64,000 bases of DNA from Myxococcota bacterium (GTDB lineage Bacteria > Myxococcota_A > Bradymonadia > UBA7976 > UBA1532): NCBI GenBank assembly GCA_963169045.1, contig CAUJDF010000058.1, positions 310,001 through 374,000 on the forward strand. Reading direction: 5' to 3'. The notes below the pieces were generated by a model, which had not been told where the DNA came from, searched no databases, and worked only from the letters and a program-made list of their open reading frames with translations. How positions within the stretch are numbered: position 1 is the first letter of the stretch; each line of letters opens with the position of its first letter. The position numbers were made by a program, and so were the translations under genes. Positions 16,708 to 25,200 of this stretch are shown here, in pieces.

Positions 16708-18380
16708 AGCGCGCGCTCGTCCTGTGCCTCGCCCTGCTCGGGTGCGAGGACCGGCGTCCGGCCGCCGATCCCGCCTGCGCGACCACGAGCGACTGCCCCG
16801 GCGGCCTGATCTGCGCCGAGGCGCGCTGCGTCGTGCCCCAGGCGTGCGCCGAGACCGGCGAGTGCTGCCCGGGCGCCGTGTGCAAGGGCGGCGCGTGCGA
16901 GGCGCTGCCGGCGGAGTGCGACGGCGCCTGCGACGCGCTCCACCGCTGCGTGGACGGCCTCTGCCTGCGCGTGACGTGCGACGGCGGCTGTCCCGGCGGC
17001 GCGCAGTGCCTCGCCGGCACCTGCCACGCGGCGCCGCCTTGCGGCGGTCGCTGCGGCCCCGACGAGGCGTGCTTCGCGCACCGCGACGACTGCCGCCGTG
17101 CGCCCTCCGCCTGCGGCGAGACCTGCGCGCCCGGCTTCGCGCGCGTCGTCGAGGACCCGCACGACTACACCGGCCCCCTCTGCGACATGAGCGAGGCGCG
17201 CTGCGCCTGCGTCGCGGCGCCGCCGATCGTGCCCGCCGACTACGGGCGGCACGCCAGCATGGCCGTCCGCGGCGGCGAGGCGGTGTTCGCCGCCTACGAC
17301 GCCGACTTCGGCGACCTGGTGTTCATCGAGGGCGTGGAGCGCGGCGCGCCCCGGGTCACCTACCTCGACGGGGTGCCCGCCGGCGGCGCGGTCCAGGCCG
17401 ATCCCGACGGGCCGCGCGGCGGCCGCACCGACGCCGGCGACGACGTGGGGCGTCACGCCAGCCTCGGCCTCGACGGCCGCGGTCGCGCCCACGTCGCGTA
17501 CTACGACGCGACCCACGGCGATCTGCGTGTCATCGTCGGCGACGCCACCGGGCGCTGGGGCGCGCCGATCGTCATCGACGCCGCGGGCGACGCCGGCCGC
17601 GACGCCCGCCTGCGCGTCGACCGCGACGGCGGCGTGCACGTCGTGTATCGCGTCGAGGACGCGGGGCGCAGCGGCCTCAAGTACGCGTATTCATTGGGAG
17701 ATGGGGCCTACGAGGCCCTGCTCGTCTCCGAGGGCCCCGGCGCGGGGCACGGGACGGCGCCCTGCCTCGACCTCGGCCCCGACGGGCGCGCGTACGTGGC
17801 GTTCTACGACGCGGCGCTGAAGCGCCCGTTCCTGGCCCGCGGCGACGTCCGCGGCTTCGACGTGTACGCGCTCGCCGCCACGCTCGCGCCCGAGCTTGGC
17901 GACGACGCCCGCTACGCGAACGTCGGCGAGCACGACCTCGGGCGCACCTGCGCCATCGCCGCCGAGTCGCCGGAGGCCGTCACCGTGGCGCTCCTCGACG
18001 CCGACACCGGGGCCCTGCTCGCCTACCGCGGGCCGATCGAGGGCCACGGCGTCCTCGAGGTCGTCGACGCCGGGGCGCGGGGCCTGCGCCGGTTCATCGG
18101 CGGCGATCCGGCCATGGTGATCGAGGCGACCGGGCGTCCGGTCGTCGTGTACCAGGACGGCACCGAGAACGACGTGCTGCTCAACGTGCGCGGGGCCGCC
18201 GGGTGGGGCGTCGCGCCGCTGAACGTGGCCTCCGCGGGCGCGCTCGGGTTCTACAACTCGGTCGTCCTGGACGCGGAGACGAACGAGCTGATCATCGGGA
18301 CGCTGCAGCTGGCCACGACCCAGGTGGGGCAGGCGGCGCACCGGCTGATCGTGCTGCGCCAGGACGTGCCGGCGTTCTGA
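16704..18380 (+). CDS. Cys-rich lipoprotein with propeller-like repeats
   Basis: A 558-residue predicted lipoprotein (lipobox LALLGC, Cys14). Residues about 20-165 hold roughly 24 cysteines in short repeats (DCPGGLICAEARC, CCPGAVCKGGAC), like those in other Myxococcota surface proteins. The rest is a series of repeats with the pattern GRHAS-GLDGRGRAHVAYYDA and GRDARLRVDRDGGVHVVY, suggesting a beta-propeller of six or seven blades. ATG at 16704 overlaps the preceding stop by 4 bp, so the two surface proteins are co-translated. The stop is 7 bp from the convergent vWA gene. No enzyme motif seen. Confidence 0.78.
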   Translation: MKRALVLCLALLGCEDRRPAADPACATTSDCPGGLICAEARCVVPQACAETGECCPGAVCKGGACEALPAECDGACDALHRCVDGLCLRVTCDGGCPGGAQCLAGTCHAAPPCGGRCGPDEACFAHRDDCRRAPSACGETCAPGFARVVEDPHDYTGPLCDMSEARCACVAAPPIVPADYGRHASMAVRGGEAVFAAYDADFGDLVFIEGVERGAPRVTYLDGVPAGGAVQADPDGPRGGRTDAGDDVGRHASLGLDGRGRAHVAYYDATHGDLRVIVGDATGRWGAPIVIDAAGDAGRDARLRVDRDGGVHVVYRVEDAGRSGLKYAYSLGDGAYEALLVSEGPGAGHGTAPCLDLGPDGRAYVAFYDAALKRPFLARGDVRGFDVYALAATLAPELGDDARYANVGEHDLGRTCAIAAESPEAVTVALLDADTGALLAYRGPIEGHGVLEVVDAGARGLRRFIGGDPAMVIEATGRPVVVYQDGTENDVLLNVRGAAGWGVAPLNVASAGALGFYNSVVLDAETNELIIGTLQLATTQVGQAAHRLIVLRQDVPAF

Positions 18381-18387
18381 ACCGGAT

Positions 18388-20967
18388 TCAGGCGCGCCGG
18401 CGCCGCCGCAAGAGCCCGAGCAGCCACAGGCCCGCGAGGGAGCCGGGACCGCCGCCCGCGTCGCAATCGCAGCCGTCGGCGGCCGCCGTGCGCTCCTCGG
18501 CCGGGGGCGCTCCGCCGTCGGCCCGCGGCCCGGCGTCGAGCGTCGGGAACGCCATGTCCGGATCCGGCGCCGCGTCGGCGGGCGGCGGGCCGCCGTCGGG
18601 CGTCGGCCGCTGCGGGCCGTCGAGATCGGGCTCCACGCCGGGCGTCGAGTCGGTGCACGTCCCGTCGACGCAGGCCGTGCCCACCGGGCAGGCGATGCCC
18701 GCGCAGGGACCGTCGGCGCGGCAGGCGCCCTCGACGCAGGCCATGCCCGTCGGGCACGTCACGCGGGCGCAGGCATCCTCGACGCACGCGCCGTCGAGCG
18801 CGTCGCAGCGCTGGCCGCGCAGGCAACGGCCGCCGCACGGATCGGGCGCGCACTCGCCGTCGCGGCACACGCTGCCCGGGCCGCAATGCCGCTCGCGGCA
18901 CGCGGCGTGGCACGCGCCGTCCCGGCAGAAGCCGTCGGGACCACAGGTCACGCCGAGGCACGGATCGGGGACGCACGCTTCGCCGCGGCACAGCCGGCCG
19001 TCCGGGCAGCCCGCGTGGCGGCACGTCGCTGCGACGCACTCGCCGAGGTCGCAGCCTTCGCCGTCGGGGCAGACGACGCCGCGGCACGGATCCACGCAGG
19101 CGCGCGCCGCCGCGTCGCACGAGGTCCCCGACGGGCAGGCGGCGCCGGCGCACGCGTCGGGGTGGCACACGCGCAGGCCCGGGTGGACCGCGACGCACGT
19201 GTAGTCGCCGTTGCACTCGCCGCTGGCGTCGCAGGGCTGGACGCACTCGCCGTAGAAGCACAGGTGCCCGGGCGGGCAGGCGGCGTCCTCGTCGACGCGC
19301 CCGTCGCAGTTGTCGTCGACGCCGTTGCACGCCTCCGGCTGCTCGTCGCCGCACTGCCCGCACGCGTTGAACAGACCTTCGTCGGGCGCGCCGTCGCAGT
19401 CGTTGTCGAGGCCGTCGCAGACCTCTTCGCCCGGCCCGACTGCGTCGGGGCACGCCGTCGACCACCCCTCGGCGTCGCAGTCGGCCCCGCCCTCGGCGCA
19501 GCACACCTGGCGGCCGACGCGGCACTGCCCCACGTCGCCGATGTGGGCCGCCGGGCCGCAGGGCCGCGTCACCTCGTCGCTCAGGCCGTCGCAGTCATCG
19601 TCGCGCCCGTTGCAGACCTCGGCGACGGGCAGCACGCCGTCACAGGCCACCCAGTCGCCGCGCTCGCAGCGCTCGGATCCCGAACGGCACTCGCCGACGT
19701 CCATCCCGCACGGGCGCCGCAAGGGATCGCCGCCGTCGTTGTCGACGACGCCGTCGCAGTCGTCGTCGACGTTGTTGCACACCTCGGGGCGCACCGCGGC
19801 GCACCCACCGCAAGCGTTCACCACCTGCTCGTCGACCGCCCCGTCGCAGTCGTCGTCGACGTCGTTGCAGATCTCGACCGGCAGCGCGCCGCAGCCGCCG
19901 CACGCGTTGCGCACGCCCTCGTCGACGAGGCCGTCGCAGTCGTCGTCGTCGCCGTCGCACGCCTCGGCCGGCGGCGCGCCGCACTGCCCGCAAGCGTTGA
20001 GCACGCCCTCGTCGACGCGGCCGTCGCAGTCGTCGTCCTCGCCGTTGCAGTCCTCCTGCACGATGGCGTCGGCGAGGATGCGCGCGAACGCAGAGCGCAG
20101 GCCCGCCTGGTCGACCGCCTGGTAGGCCTGGCCGTTGATGAGGTCGACGCGGCCGTCGCGCCCCACCGCCGTGCCGCCGACGCGCGCCACGGTGTTCAGC
20201 AGGTTGATCTCGGCGGGCTCGACGCCGAACGCGACGACGTACGTCCGGACGTCCTTGCGCACGCCGCCGACCTGGAGCTCGCGCAGGGCGAGCGTGCGGT
20301 CGAGCAGCACCCGCTGCCGCTCGGCGGCCGGCTCCACGCACGACTCGCCGCCGTCCGTCAACAAGATCACGTAGTTGCGGCGGCAGCGCAGGACCGGATC
20401 CGCCGCGAGCACCTGCCGGTAGTACTCGGCCGACAGGCGCAGCGACTCGGCGATCGGCGTCGGCCCCTCGGCGCGCAGCTCCTTGTCGGCGGGGAAGCTC
20501 TCGTGGTGGTCGAGCCAGCTCAGGATCTCGAGCTCGTTGTCCTCGCCGAAGGGCACGAGCAGCGAGAACGGCGTGTCGGCGTCACGCCGCGCCAGCGTGC
20601 CGCCGCAGTAGCCGGCGTAGTTCAGCGGCCGCTGCCCGAGGCCCTCGTACGAGTTGAACGCGCCGCGGCCGAGGCCGTCGTTGATGCCGGCGCCCTCGAT
20701 CTGCGGATAACGCATGAGCGCGAAGCCCACCTCGGACGTCGTCTCGACGACCGACGCGATGACGTTCTTGGCGACGAACAGCCGGCTCTCGCCGCCGCTG
20801 CCGGGGTACTCCGCCGAGTTGTCGCCGAAGGTGAACTCGCCCGTGCGCACGTCGATGCCCATCGAGCCCGACGTGTCGAAGACGAGCAGGAGGCGCGGCT
20901 GGATGTCCTGGGCCGCCGCCGGACCACAGACCGCCGCCAGCATCAGGCCGCAAAGAAGCCACCGCAT
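18388..20967 (-). CDS. Surface vWA protein with MopE-type repeats and MYXO-CTERM tail
   Basis: An 859-residue exported protein. A signal peptide (1-19) is followed by a von Willebrand A domain with the MIDAS motif DTSGSMG starting at Asp31. Then come seven Asp-rich loops of the MopE/Ca-binding type (CNGEDDDCDGRVDEG, CDGLDNDCDG, CNGVDDNCDG), a region of EGF-like cysteine repeats (CPSGTSCDAAARAC, CPDGEGCDLGEC), a Pro/Asp linker and a C-terminal tail CDCDAGGG, hydrophobic segment, RRRRR. That tail matches the MYXO-CTERM sorting signal. A role in adhesion or metal binding at the cell surface is plausible. ATG at 20967 has AGGGGGTG upstream; a GTG 6 bp earlier overlaps that site. Confidence 0.9.
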   Translation of the reverse strand: MRWLLCGLMLAAVCGPAAAQDIQPRLLLVFDTSGSMGIDVRTGEFTFGDNSAEYPGSGGESRLFVAKNVIASVVETTSEVGFALMRYPQIEGAGINDGLGRGAFNSYEGLGQRPLNYAGYCGGTLARRDADTPFSLLVPFGEDNELEILSWLDHHESFPADKELRAEGPTPIAESLRLSAEYYRQVLAADPVLRCRRNYVILLTDGGESCVEPAAERQRVLLDRTLALRELQVGGVRKDVRTYVVAFGVEPAEINLLNTVARVGGTAVGRDGRVDLINGQAYQAVDQAGLRSAFARILADAIVQEDCNGEDDDCDGRVDEGVLNACGQCGAPPAEACDGDDDDCDGLVDEGVRNACGGCGALPVEICNDVDDDCDGAVDEQVVNACGGCAAVRPEVCNNVDDDCDGVVDNDGGDPLRRPCGMDVGECRSGSERCERGDWVACDGVLPVAEVCNGRDDDCDGLSDEVTRPCGPAAHIGDVGQCRVGRQVCCAEGGADCDAEGWSTACPDAVGPGEEVCDGLDNDCDGAPDEGLFNACGQCGDEQPEACNGVDDNCDGRVDEDAACPPGHLCFYGECVQPCDASGECNGDYTCVAVHPGLRVCHPDACAGAACPSGTSCDAAARACVDPCRGVVCPDGEGCDLGECVAATCRHAGCPDGRLCRGEACVPDPCLGVTCGPDGFCRDGACHAACRERHCGPGSVCRDGECAPDPCGGRCLRGQRCDALDGACVEDACARVTCPTGMACVEGACRADGPCAGIACPVGTACVDGTCTDSTPGVEPDLDGPQRPTPDGGPPPADAAPDPDMAFPTLDAGPRADGGAPPAEERTAAADGCDCDAGGGPGSLAGLWLLGLLRRRRRA

Positions 20968-20989
20968 CGCCACCCCCTGGAGTGACGCG

Positions 20990-21019
20990 AGCTTAGGAGC
21001 GCTGGCCTTCGCCGATCAA
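20990..21019 (-). promoter_or_regulatory. Predicted promoter of the vWA/MopE protein
   Basis: On the minus strand TTGATC (21014-21019), an 18-bp spacer and TAAGCT (20990-20995). The -10 overlaps the rsmA stop codon. Transcription would start near 20983 with a leader of about 16 nt that contains the ribosome-binding site AGGGGGTG. Confidence 0.45.
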
Positions 21020-21844
21020 GGCACGCCGCCGATGCCAGGCCCGGCTGACCGCGGCGATCTCGTCGAGCGTGAACGTTTCGCCCCGCCGTTGCGGGTCCAG
21101 GCCCGCCTCGCCGAGCAGATCGTCCGGCGTCAGGGCGCGCAGCGCATTGCGCGCCGTCTTGCGCCGCTGGCCGAAGAGCGCGGCGACGACGGCCCGGAAG
21201 CTGCGCGCGTCGCCGACGTCGGCGGCCGGCTCCGCGCGCCGCTCGAGCGCGAGCACCGCGCTGTCGACGTTGGGCGCCGGATGGAACGAGCCGCGCCCGA
21301 CGCGGAAGGCGATGCGCGCCTTCGTCCACAGGGCGACGAGCGCCGAGGGCGCGCCGCAGCCCCGCTCGCCGGGCGGCGTGGCGATGCGCTCGGCGAACTC
21401 GAGCTGCAAGAGGAAGCACGCGCGCCGCCACGCCGCCGGGTGCTCGATCAGGCCGAGGACGATGTCGGTGCTCAGGTGGTAGGGGATGTTGCCGTAGACG
21501 ACCAGCGGCCCGCCGAGCTCGGCGGCGAGCGCGTCCCAGTCCACATCGCGGACGTCGCCCTCGCGGATCTCGACGTGCGGCGCCGAGTCGAGCTCCGCCC
21601 GCGCCACCGGCACGAGCTCGCGGTCGTACTCGAGCGCCACCACCCGCCCCGCGACGCCGGCGAGCGCGCGGGTCAGCGTCCCGACGCCGGGCCCGATCTC
21701 GAACACCGTGTCGCCGGGCGCGACGCCGCCGGCGCGCACGATGCGCTCCGGCGCGCCGCGATCGACGAGGAAGTTCTGTCCGAACCGCTTCTTCGCCCAG
21801 AGATCATGGGCCTTCAGGACGCTGCGCGGGTCGTGCCAGTCCAT
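20993..21844 (-). CDS. rsmA: 16S rRNA dimethyladenosine transferase RsmA (KsgA)
   Basis: RsmA dimethylates two adjacent adenines near the 3' end of 16S rRNA during 30S maturation. The 283 residues contain the expected order: KKRFGQNFLVD, SAM-binding EIGPGVGTLTRAL, acidic EYDREL, catalytic NIPYHLST, then FHPAPNVDSAVLAL and FGQRRKTARNALR in the C-terminal domain. It lies 6 bp after tsaD on the same strand and ends a receiver/PATAN-tsaD-rsmA operon. Confidence 0.96.
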   Translation of the reverse strand: MDWHDPRSVLKAHDLWAKKRFGQNFLVDRGAPERIVRAGGVAPGDTVFEIGPGVGTLTRALAGVAGRVVALEYDRELVPVARAELDSAPHVEIREGDVRDVDWDALAAELGGPLVVYGNIPYHLSTDIVLGLIEHPAAWRRACFLLQLEFAERIATPPGERGCGAPSALVALWTKARIAFRVGRGSFHPAPNVDSAVLALERRAEPAADVGDARSFRAVVAALFGQRRKTARNALRALTPDDLLGEAGLDPQRRGETFTLDEIAAVSRAWHRRRALIGEGQRS

Positions 21845-21850
21845 CGGCGC

Positions 21851-22891
21851 TCAGGCGGAGAGCGCCCAGGTGGCGACGGCGTTCAGGCGGCGGTCGTGCG
21901 GGTCGTGGCCCGCGCCCAGGCGCCGCTCCGCCTCGGCGTCGGCGGCCCCCGCGATCATCGCCGCGTTGTCGGTGCACCAGCGCGGCGGCGGCACGTGCAC
22001 CTTCACGCCCGGCTCGAGGACCGCCCGCATGCGCGCCCGCAGCGCGCCGTTGCACGCCACCCCGCCGGCGAGGACGACGTCGCCCACCCCGTGCGCCCGC
22101 GCCGCGTCGGCGGTGCGCTGCACGAGCTGCTCGACCGCCGCCGCCTGGAACGAGGCCACGAGGTCCGCCATCGCGCGGCCCTGCGGCAGCGCGCCGAGCC
22201 TCTGGATGACGGTCAACACCGCCGTCTTCAGCCCGCTGAAGCTGAAGTCGAACGCGCCGCCGTCCTTGAAGCGCGGCAGCGGCAGGTCGTAGGCGGCCGC
22301 GTCGCCGTCGCGCGCGATGCGCTCGACGACCGGCCCGCCGGGATACCCGAGGCCCAGCATGCGCGCGACCTTGTCGAACGCCTCACCCGCGGCGTCGTCG
22401 CGCGTGTTCGCGATCTGCCGCACGCGCCCGTCGCCGACGAGGTACAGCGCGGTGTGCCCGCCGCTCACGCAGAGCGCCACGAAGGGCGTCGCCGGCGCCT
22501 CGGGCCGCGGCTCGCCGGGCAGGTGCAGCCGCACGCCGTGCAGGTGCCCCGCGAGGTGGTTGACCGGGACGAGCGGCTTGTCGTGCGCCCAGGCGAGCGA
22601 CTTGGCCACCTGCAGCCCCACGAGCAGCGCGCCGACGAGCCCGGGTCCGCGCGTCACCGCGATCGCGTCGAGCTCGGCGAAGCCCACGCCCGCCTCTGCC
22701 ATCGCCTCGCGCACCACCGGCACCACGTCGACGACGTGGTTGCGGCTCGCGAGCTCCGGCACCACGCCGCCCCACTTGCGGTGGATGTCGACCTGCGTGG
22801 CGACGCTGTTGCCGAGCACGAGGTGCCCGTCGCGGACCACCGCGGCGGCGGTCTCGTCGCAGCTGGATTCGAGGGCGAGGACGAGGGCCAT
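21851..22891 (-). CDS. tsaD: tRNA N6-threonylcarbamoyladenosine synthase subunit TsaD
   Basis: TsaD transfers threonylcarbamoyl to A37 of ANN-decoding tRNAs together with TsaB and TsaE. The 346-residue protein has the ASKHA/Kae1 fold signature: LALESSCDETAAAV at the N-terminus, the metal-binding HLAGHLHG, SGGHTALY, and DFSFSGLKTAV then LAGGVACNGALR near the C-terminus. It abuts the upstream response-regulator gene (0 bp) and is 6 bp from rsmA. tsaB and tsaE are not in the window. Confidence 0.97.
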   Translation of the reverse strand: MALVLALESSCDETAAAVVRDGHLVLGNSVATQVDIHRKWGGVVPELASRNHVVDVVPVVREAMAEAGVGFAELDAIAVTRGPGLVGALLVGLQVAKSLAWAHDKPLVPVNHLAGHLHGVRLHLPGEPRPEAPATPFVALCVSGGHTALYLVGDGRVRQIANTRDDAAGEAFDKVARMLGLGYPGGPVVERIARDGDAAAYDLPLPRFKDGGAFDFSFSGLKTAVLTVIQRLGALPQGRAMADLVASFQAAAVEQLVQRTADAARAHGVGDVVLAGGVACNGALRARMRAVLEPGVKVHVPPPRWCTDNAAMIAGAADAEAERRLGAGHDPHDRRLNAVATWALSA

Positions 22892-25132
22892 TCAGCGCAA
22901 CCGGTGCTCGACGATCCAGCGGACCTGCTCGGCGTAGCGGTCGTCGGGGGCGAGCTCGAGGTACTTGCGGTAGGCGGCGACCGCCGCGTCGCGATCGCCG
23001 GAGTCCTGACGCACGGTTCCGATGATCAGGTGGGCGCGCGCGTTCTTCGGGTTGAGCCGCGCGACCTTCTCGGCGGCCTTGAGCGCCTCGGTGCCGCGGT
23101 CGAGCTCGAGCAGCGAGTTGGCGAAGCCGAGCAGCGCCTCCTCGCTCGCCGGCCGCAGCCCGATCGCCTTCTCGAACCGGGAGGCGGCGGTCTGGTAGTC
23201 CCCCTTGCCGTGGAGCGCGACGCCCTCCTTCAGCAAGTCCTCGAATTGTTTGGCGTTTTCGGGACGGAGGGGCACGGCCTCCGCCGGAGGCTCCGAGGCG
23301 GGGGGCGGCGCCGCGGTGGTCGCCTCCGCCGCGTCCGGGGCCTGCCGCTCGTCGGGGGCGGGCGCCGAAGCGGGCGCCGCGGGCTTCACCGCCGCATCCG
23401 CGGCCTCGGCCGATGGCAGCGTCCAGGGGGCGTCGACCGGCGGGACCGCCGCCGGCGTCGCGCGCGCCGCGAGCGCCTTGTCGTGCCAGCCGGTGTTGAG
23501 CACGCCCCGCGGCTCCTCGCGCAGCTCCACCTGGTCGCGCAGGAACAGGAAACCGAGCCCCGCCAGGATCGCCGCCGCGCCGACGCCGAGCACCACGTAG
23601 GCCATTCGGGCCGGCGGCTCGTCGCGAATGGGGGCCTCGGCCTCCATCTGCTGGAGCGTGTCGCGGTCGTCGGAGGCGAAGAAGTGGTCGTGGCCGAGAT
23701 CCGCCGCGGGGGCGGCCGGCGGCGGCAGCGCGGGCCGGGCCGCGCCGTCGGCGGTGGCGCCGACCACCTCGACCGGCGCCGCGGGCCGGCCCGCTTCGGG
23801 GATCTCGCTGCTCTCGAGGCGCAGCGCGTCGCGCACGCGGCGCGTGTCCTCGTCGATGTCGGACGAGGCGACCGGCGCCGGCGCGGTGTCGCCCGACGGC
23901 GGCGCGAACGCCCCGCCTTTCGGCGCGAGGTCGAGGCTGGCGGGCAGCGCGCCCTCGGACGGCCGCACGCGCGGCATGGCCACCGCCGAGGTCAGCAGCT
24001 CGTCGACGAGGCCCGCCGAGGGCGGTGGCGGCGCCGTCTCGCCGAAGTCGGCGAGCTCCTCGTCGGCCACGTCGTCGGTCTCGCCGGGGGCCATCATCTC
24101 GGACAGCCAGGAGCGCAGCTCGCCTTTGTCGCTGGCGCCGGCGAGCCCGGGCCGCTCGACCGTGTCGCCGTCCTCCGCCTCGGGCGTCTTCGGCGCGCCG
24201 ACCTCGAAGATGATGCCCTCGAAGTAGAGCCGGCTGATCGCGGCGAGCGCGTCGAGATCGGACAGCGTCGAGTCGTCGATCGCATGCAGCGCCGTGCGGT
24301 GCCCGTCGAACAGGCGCAGCAGCGCGTTCACCTCGTCGGGCAGCTCGGCGAGGCGCTCGGCGAGCTCGCCGTAGTCGACCTGGAAGACCGTGTCGATCGA
24401 CGGGAGCTGCTCGAGCATGCGGCCCCACTCGTCGACGCGGCGCATGCCCTCCATCAGGAGCTGCTGGATGCCGGCGGTGACGCGGTGCGGCCGGTCGGTG
24501 GGGGCGAAGTCGAACTCGAAGGTGCCGTCCTCCCAGGTGAGCATGCGATAGACGGCGTCCTCGCCGGCGAGGCGCCCCGTCTCCGCGTCGATCACCCGCC
24601 CGTCGGCGAAGGCGATGGCGCCGCGCCGCCCACCGTGCTCGAGCTTGATCGTGCCCGTCTTGCGGCCGAGCTCGACGGTGGTCAGCAGGTCGACGACACC
24701 CATGTCCTCGAGCGAGCCGTAGAAGCGACGCTTCTCCTTGCGCTCGATCTGCGCGCGCTCGCGGCGCTGCAGCGCGATGCGGACGCGGGCGAGGACCTCC
24801 TTGATGTACATCGGCTTGGACAGGTAGTCGTCCGCGCCGAGCTCGAGGCCCCGGATGCGATCCTCGACCGACGTCTTCTCGGTGAGGAAGAGGAAGGGCA
24901 CGTCGCGGAAGCGCTCGTCGCCCTTGACGCGGCGGCAGAGCTCGTAGCCGTCGACGCCGGGCATGTCGGTGTCGGAGAGCACGAGCGCCGGCATCGCCGC
25001 CTCGATGCGGGCGAGCGCCTCGGTGCCGTCCGCGGCGGTGGCGACGGCGTACCCCGCGTTGCGCAGCGTGACCTCGAGCACGCGGCGGCTGCGCGGGTCG
25101 TCGTCCACCACCAGGAGGTTCTGTCGTGCCAT
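22892..25132 (-). CDS. Receiver-PATAN (DUF4388)-TPR membrane protein
   Basis: A 746-residue signalling protein. A response-regulator receiver domain (1-120) has acidic residues Asp11/Asp12, phospho-acceptor Asp54/55 in LSDTDMPGVDG and the conserved lysine in LSKPMY. A PATAN/DUF4388 domain follows (about 130-240; GSLEDMGVVDLLTTVELGRK then TGTIKL). A long Ala/Pro/Glu linker contains one transmembrane segment (AYVVLGVGAAAILAGLGFLF), after which three or four TPR units complete the protein. PATAN domains occur in motility and polarity regulators such as PatA and proteins of gliding bacteria. ATG at 25132 follows CAGGTG. First gene of the operon with tsaD and rsmA. Confidence 0.88.
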   Translation of the reverse strand: MARQNLLVVDDDPRSRRVLEVTLRNAGYAVATAADGTEALARIEAAMPALVLSDTDMPGVDGYELCRRVKGDERFRDVPFLFLTEKTSVEDRIRGLELGADDYLSKPMYIKEVLARVRIALQRRERAQIERKEKRRFYGSLEDMGVVDLLTTVELGRKTGTIKLEHGGRRGAIAFADGRVIDAETGRLAGEDAVYRMLTWEDGTFEFDFAPTDRPHRVTAGIQQLLMEGMRRVDEWGRMLEQLPSIDTVFQVDYGELAERLAELPDEVNALLRLFDGHRTALHAIDDSTLSDLDALAAISRLYFEGIIFEVGAPKTPEAEDGDTVERPGLAGASDKGELRSWLSEMMAPGETDDVADEELADFGETAPPPPSAGLVDELLTSAVAMPRVRPSEGALPASLDLAPKGGAFAPPSGDTAPAPVASSDIDEDTRRVRDALRLESSEIPEAGRPAAPVEVVGATADGAARPALPPPAAPAADLGHDHFFASDDRDTLQQMEAEAPIRDEPPARMAYVVLGVGAAAILAGLGFLFLRDQVELREEPRGVLNTGWHDKALAARATPAAVPPVDAPWTLPSAEAADAAVKPAAPASAPAPDERQAPDAAEATTAAPPPASEPPAEAVPLRPENAKQFEDLLKEGVALHGKGDYQTAASRFEKAIGLRPASEEALLGFANSLLELDRGTEALKAAEKVARLNPKNARAHLIIGTVRQDSGDRDAAVAAYRKYLELAPDDRYAEQVRWIVEHRLR

Positions 25133-25200
25133 CACCTGCCCCGAAGACGACCCATGATTCCTTCTGGGACTCCCGGCGTAAAGAAGTTATGCCCGCGGAA

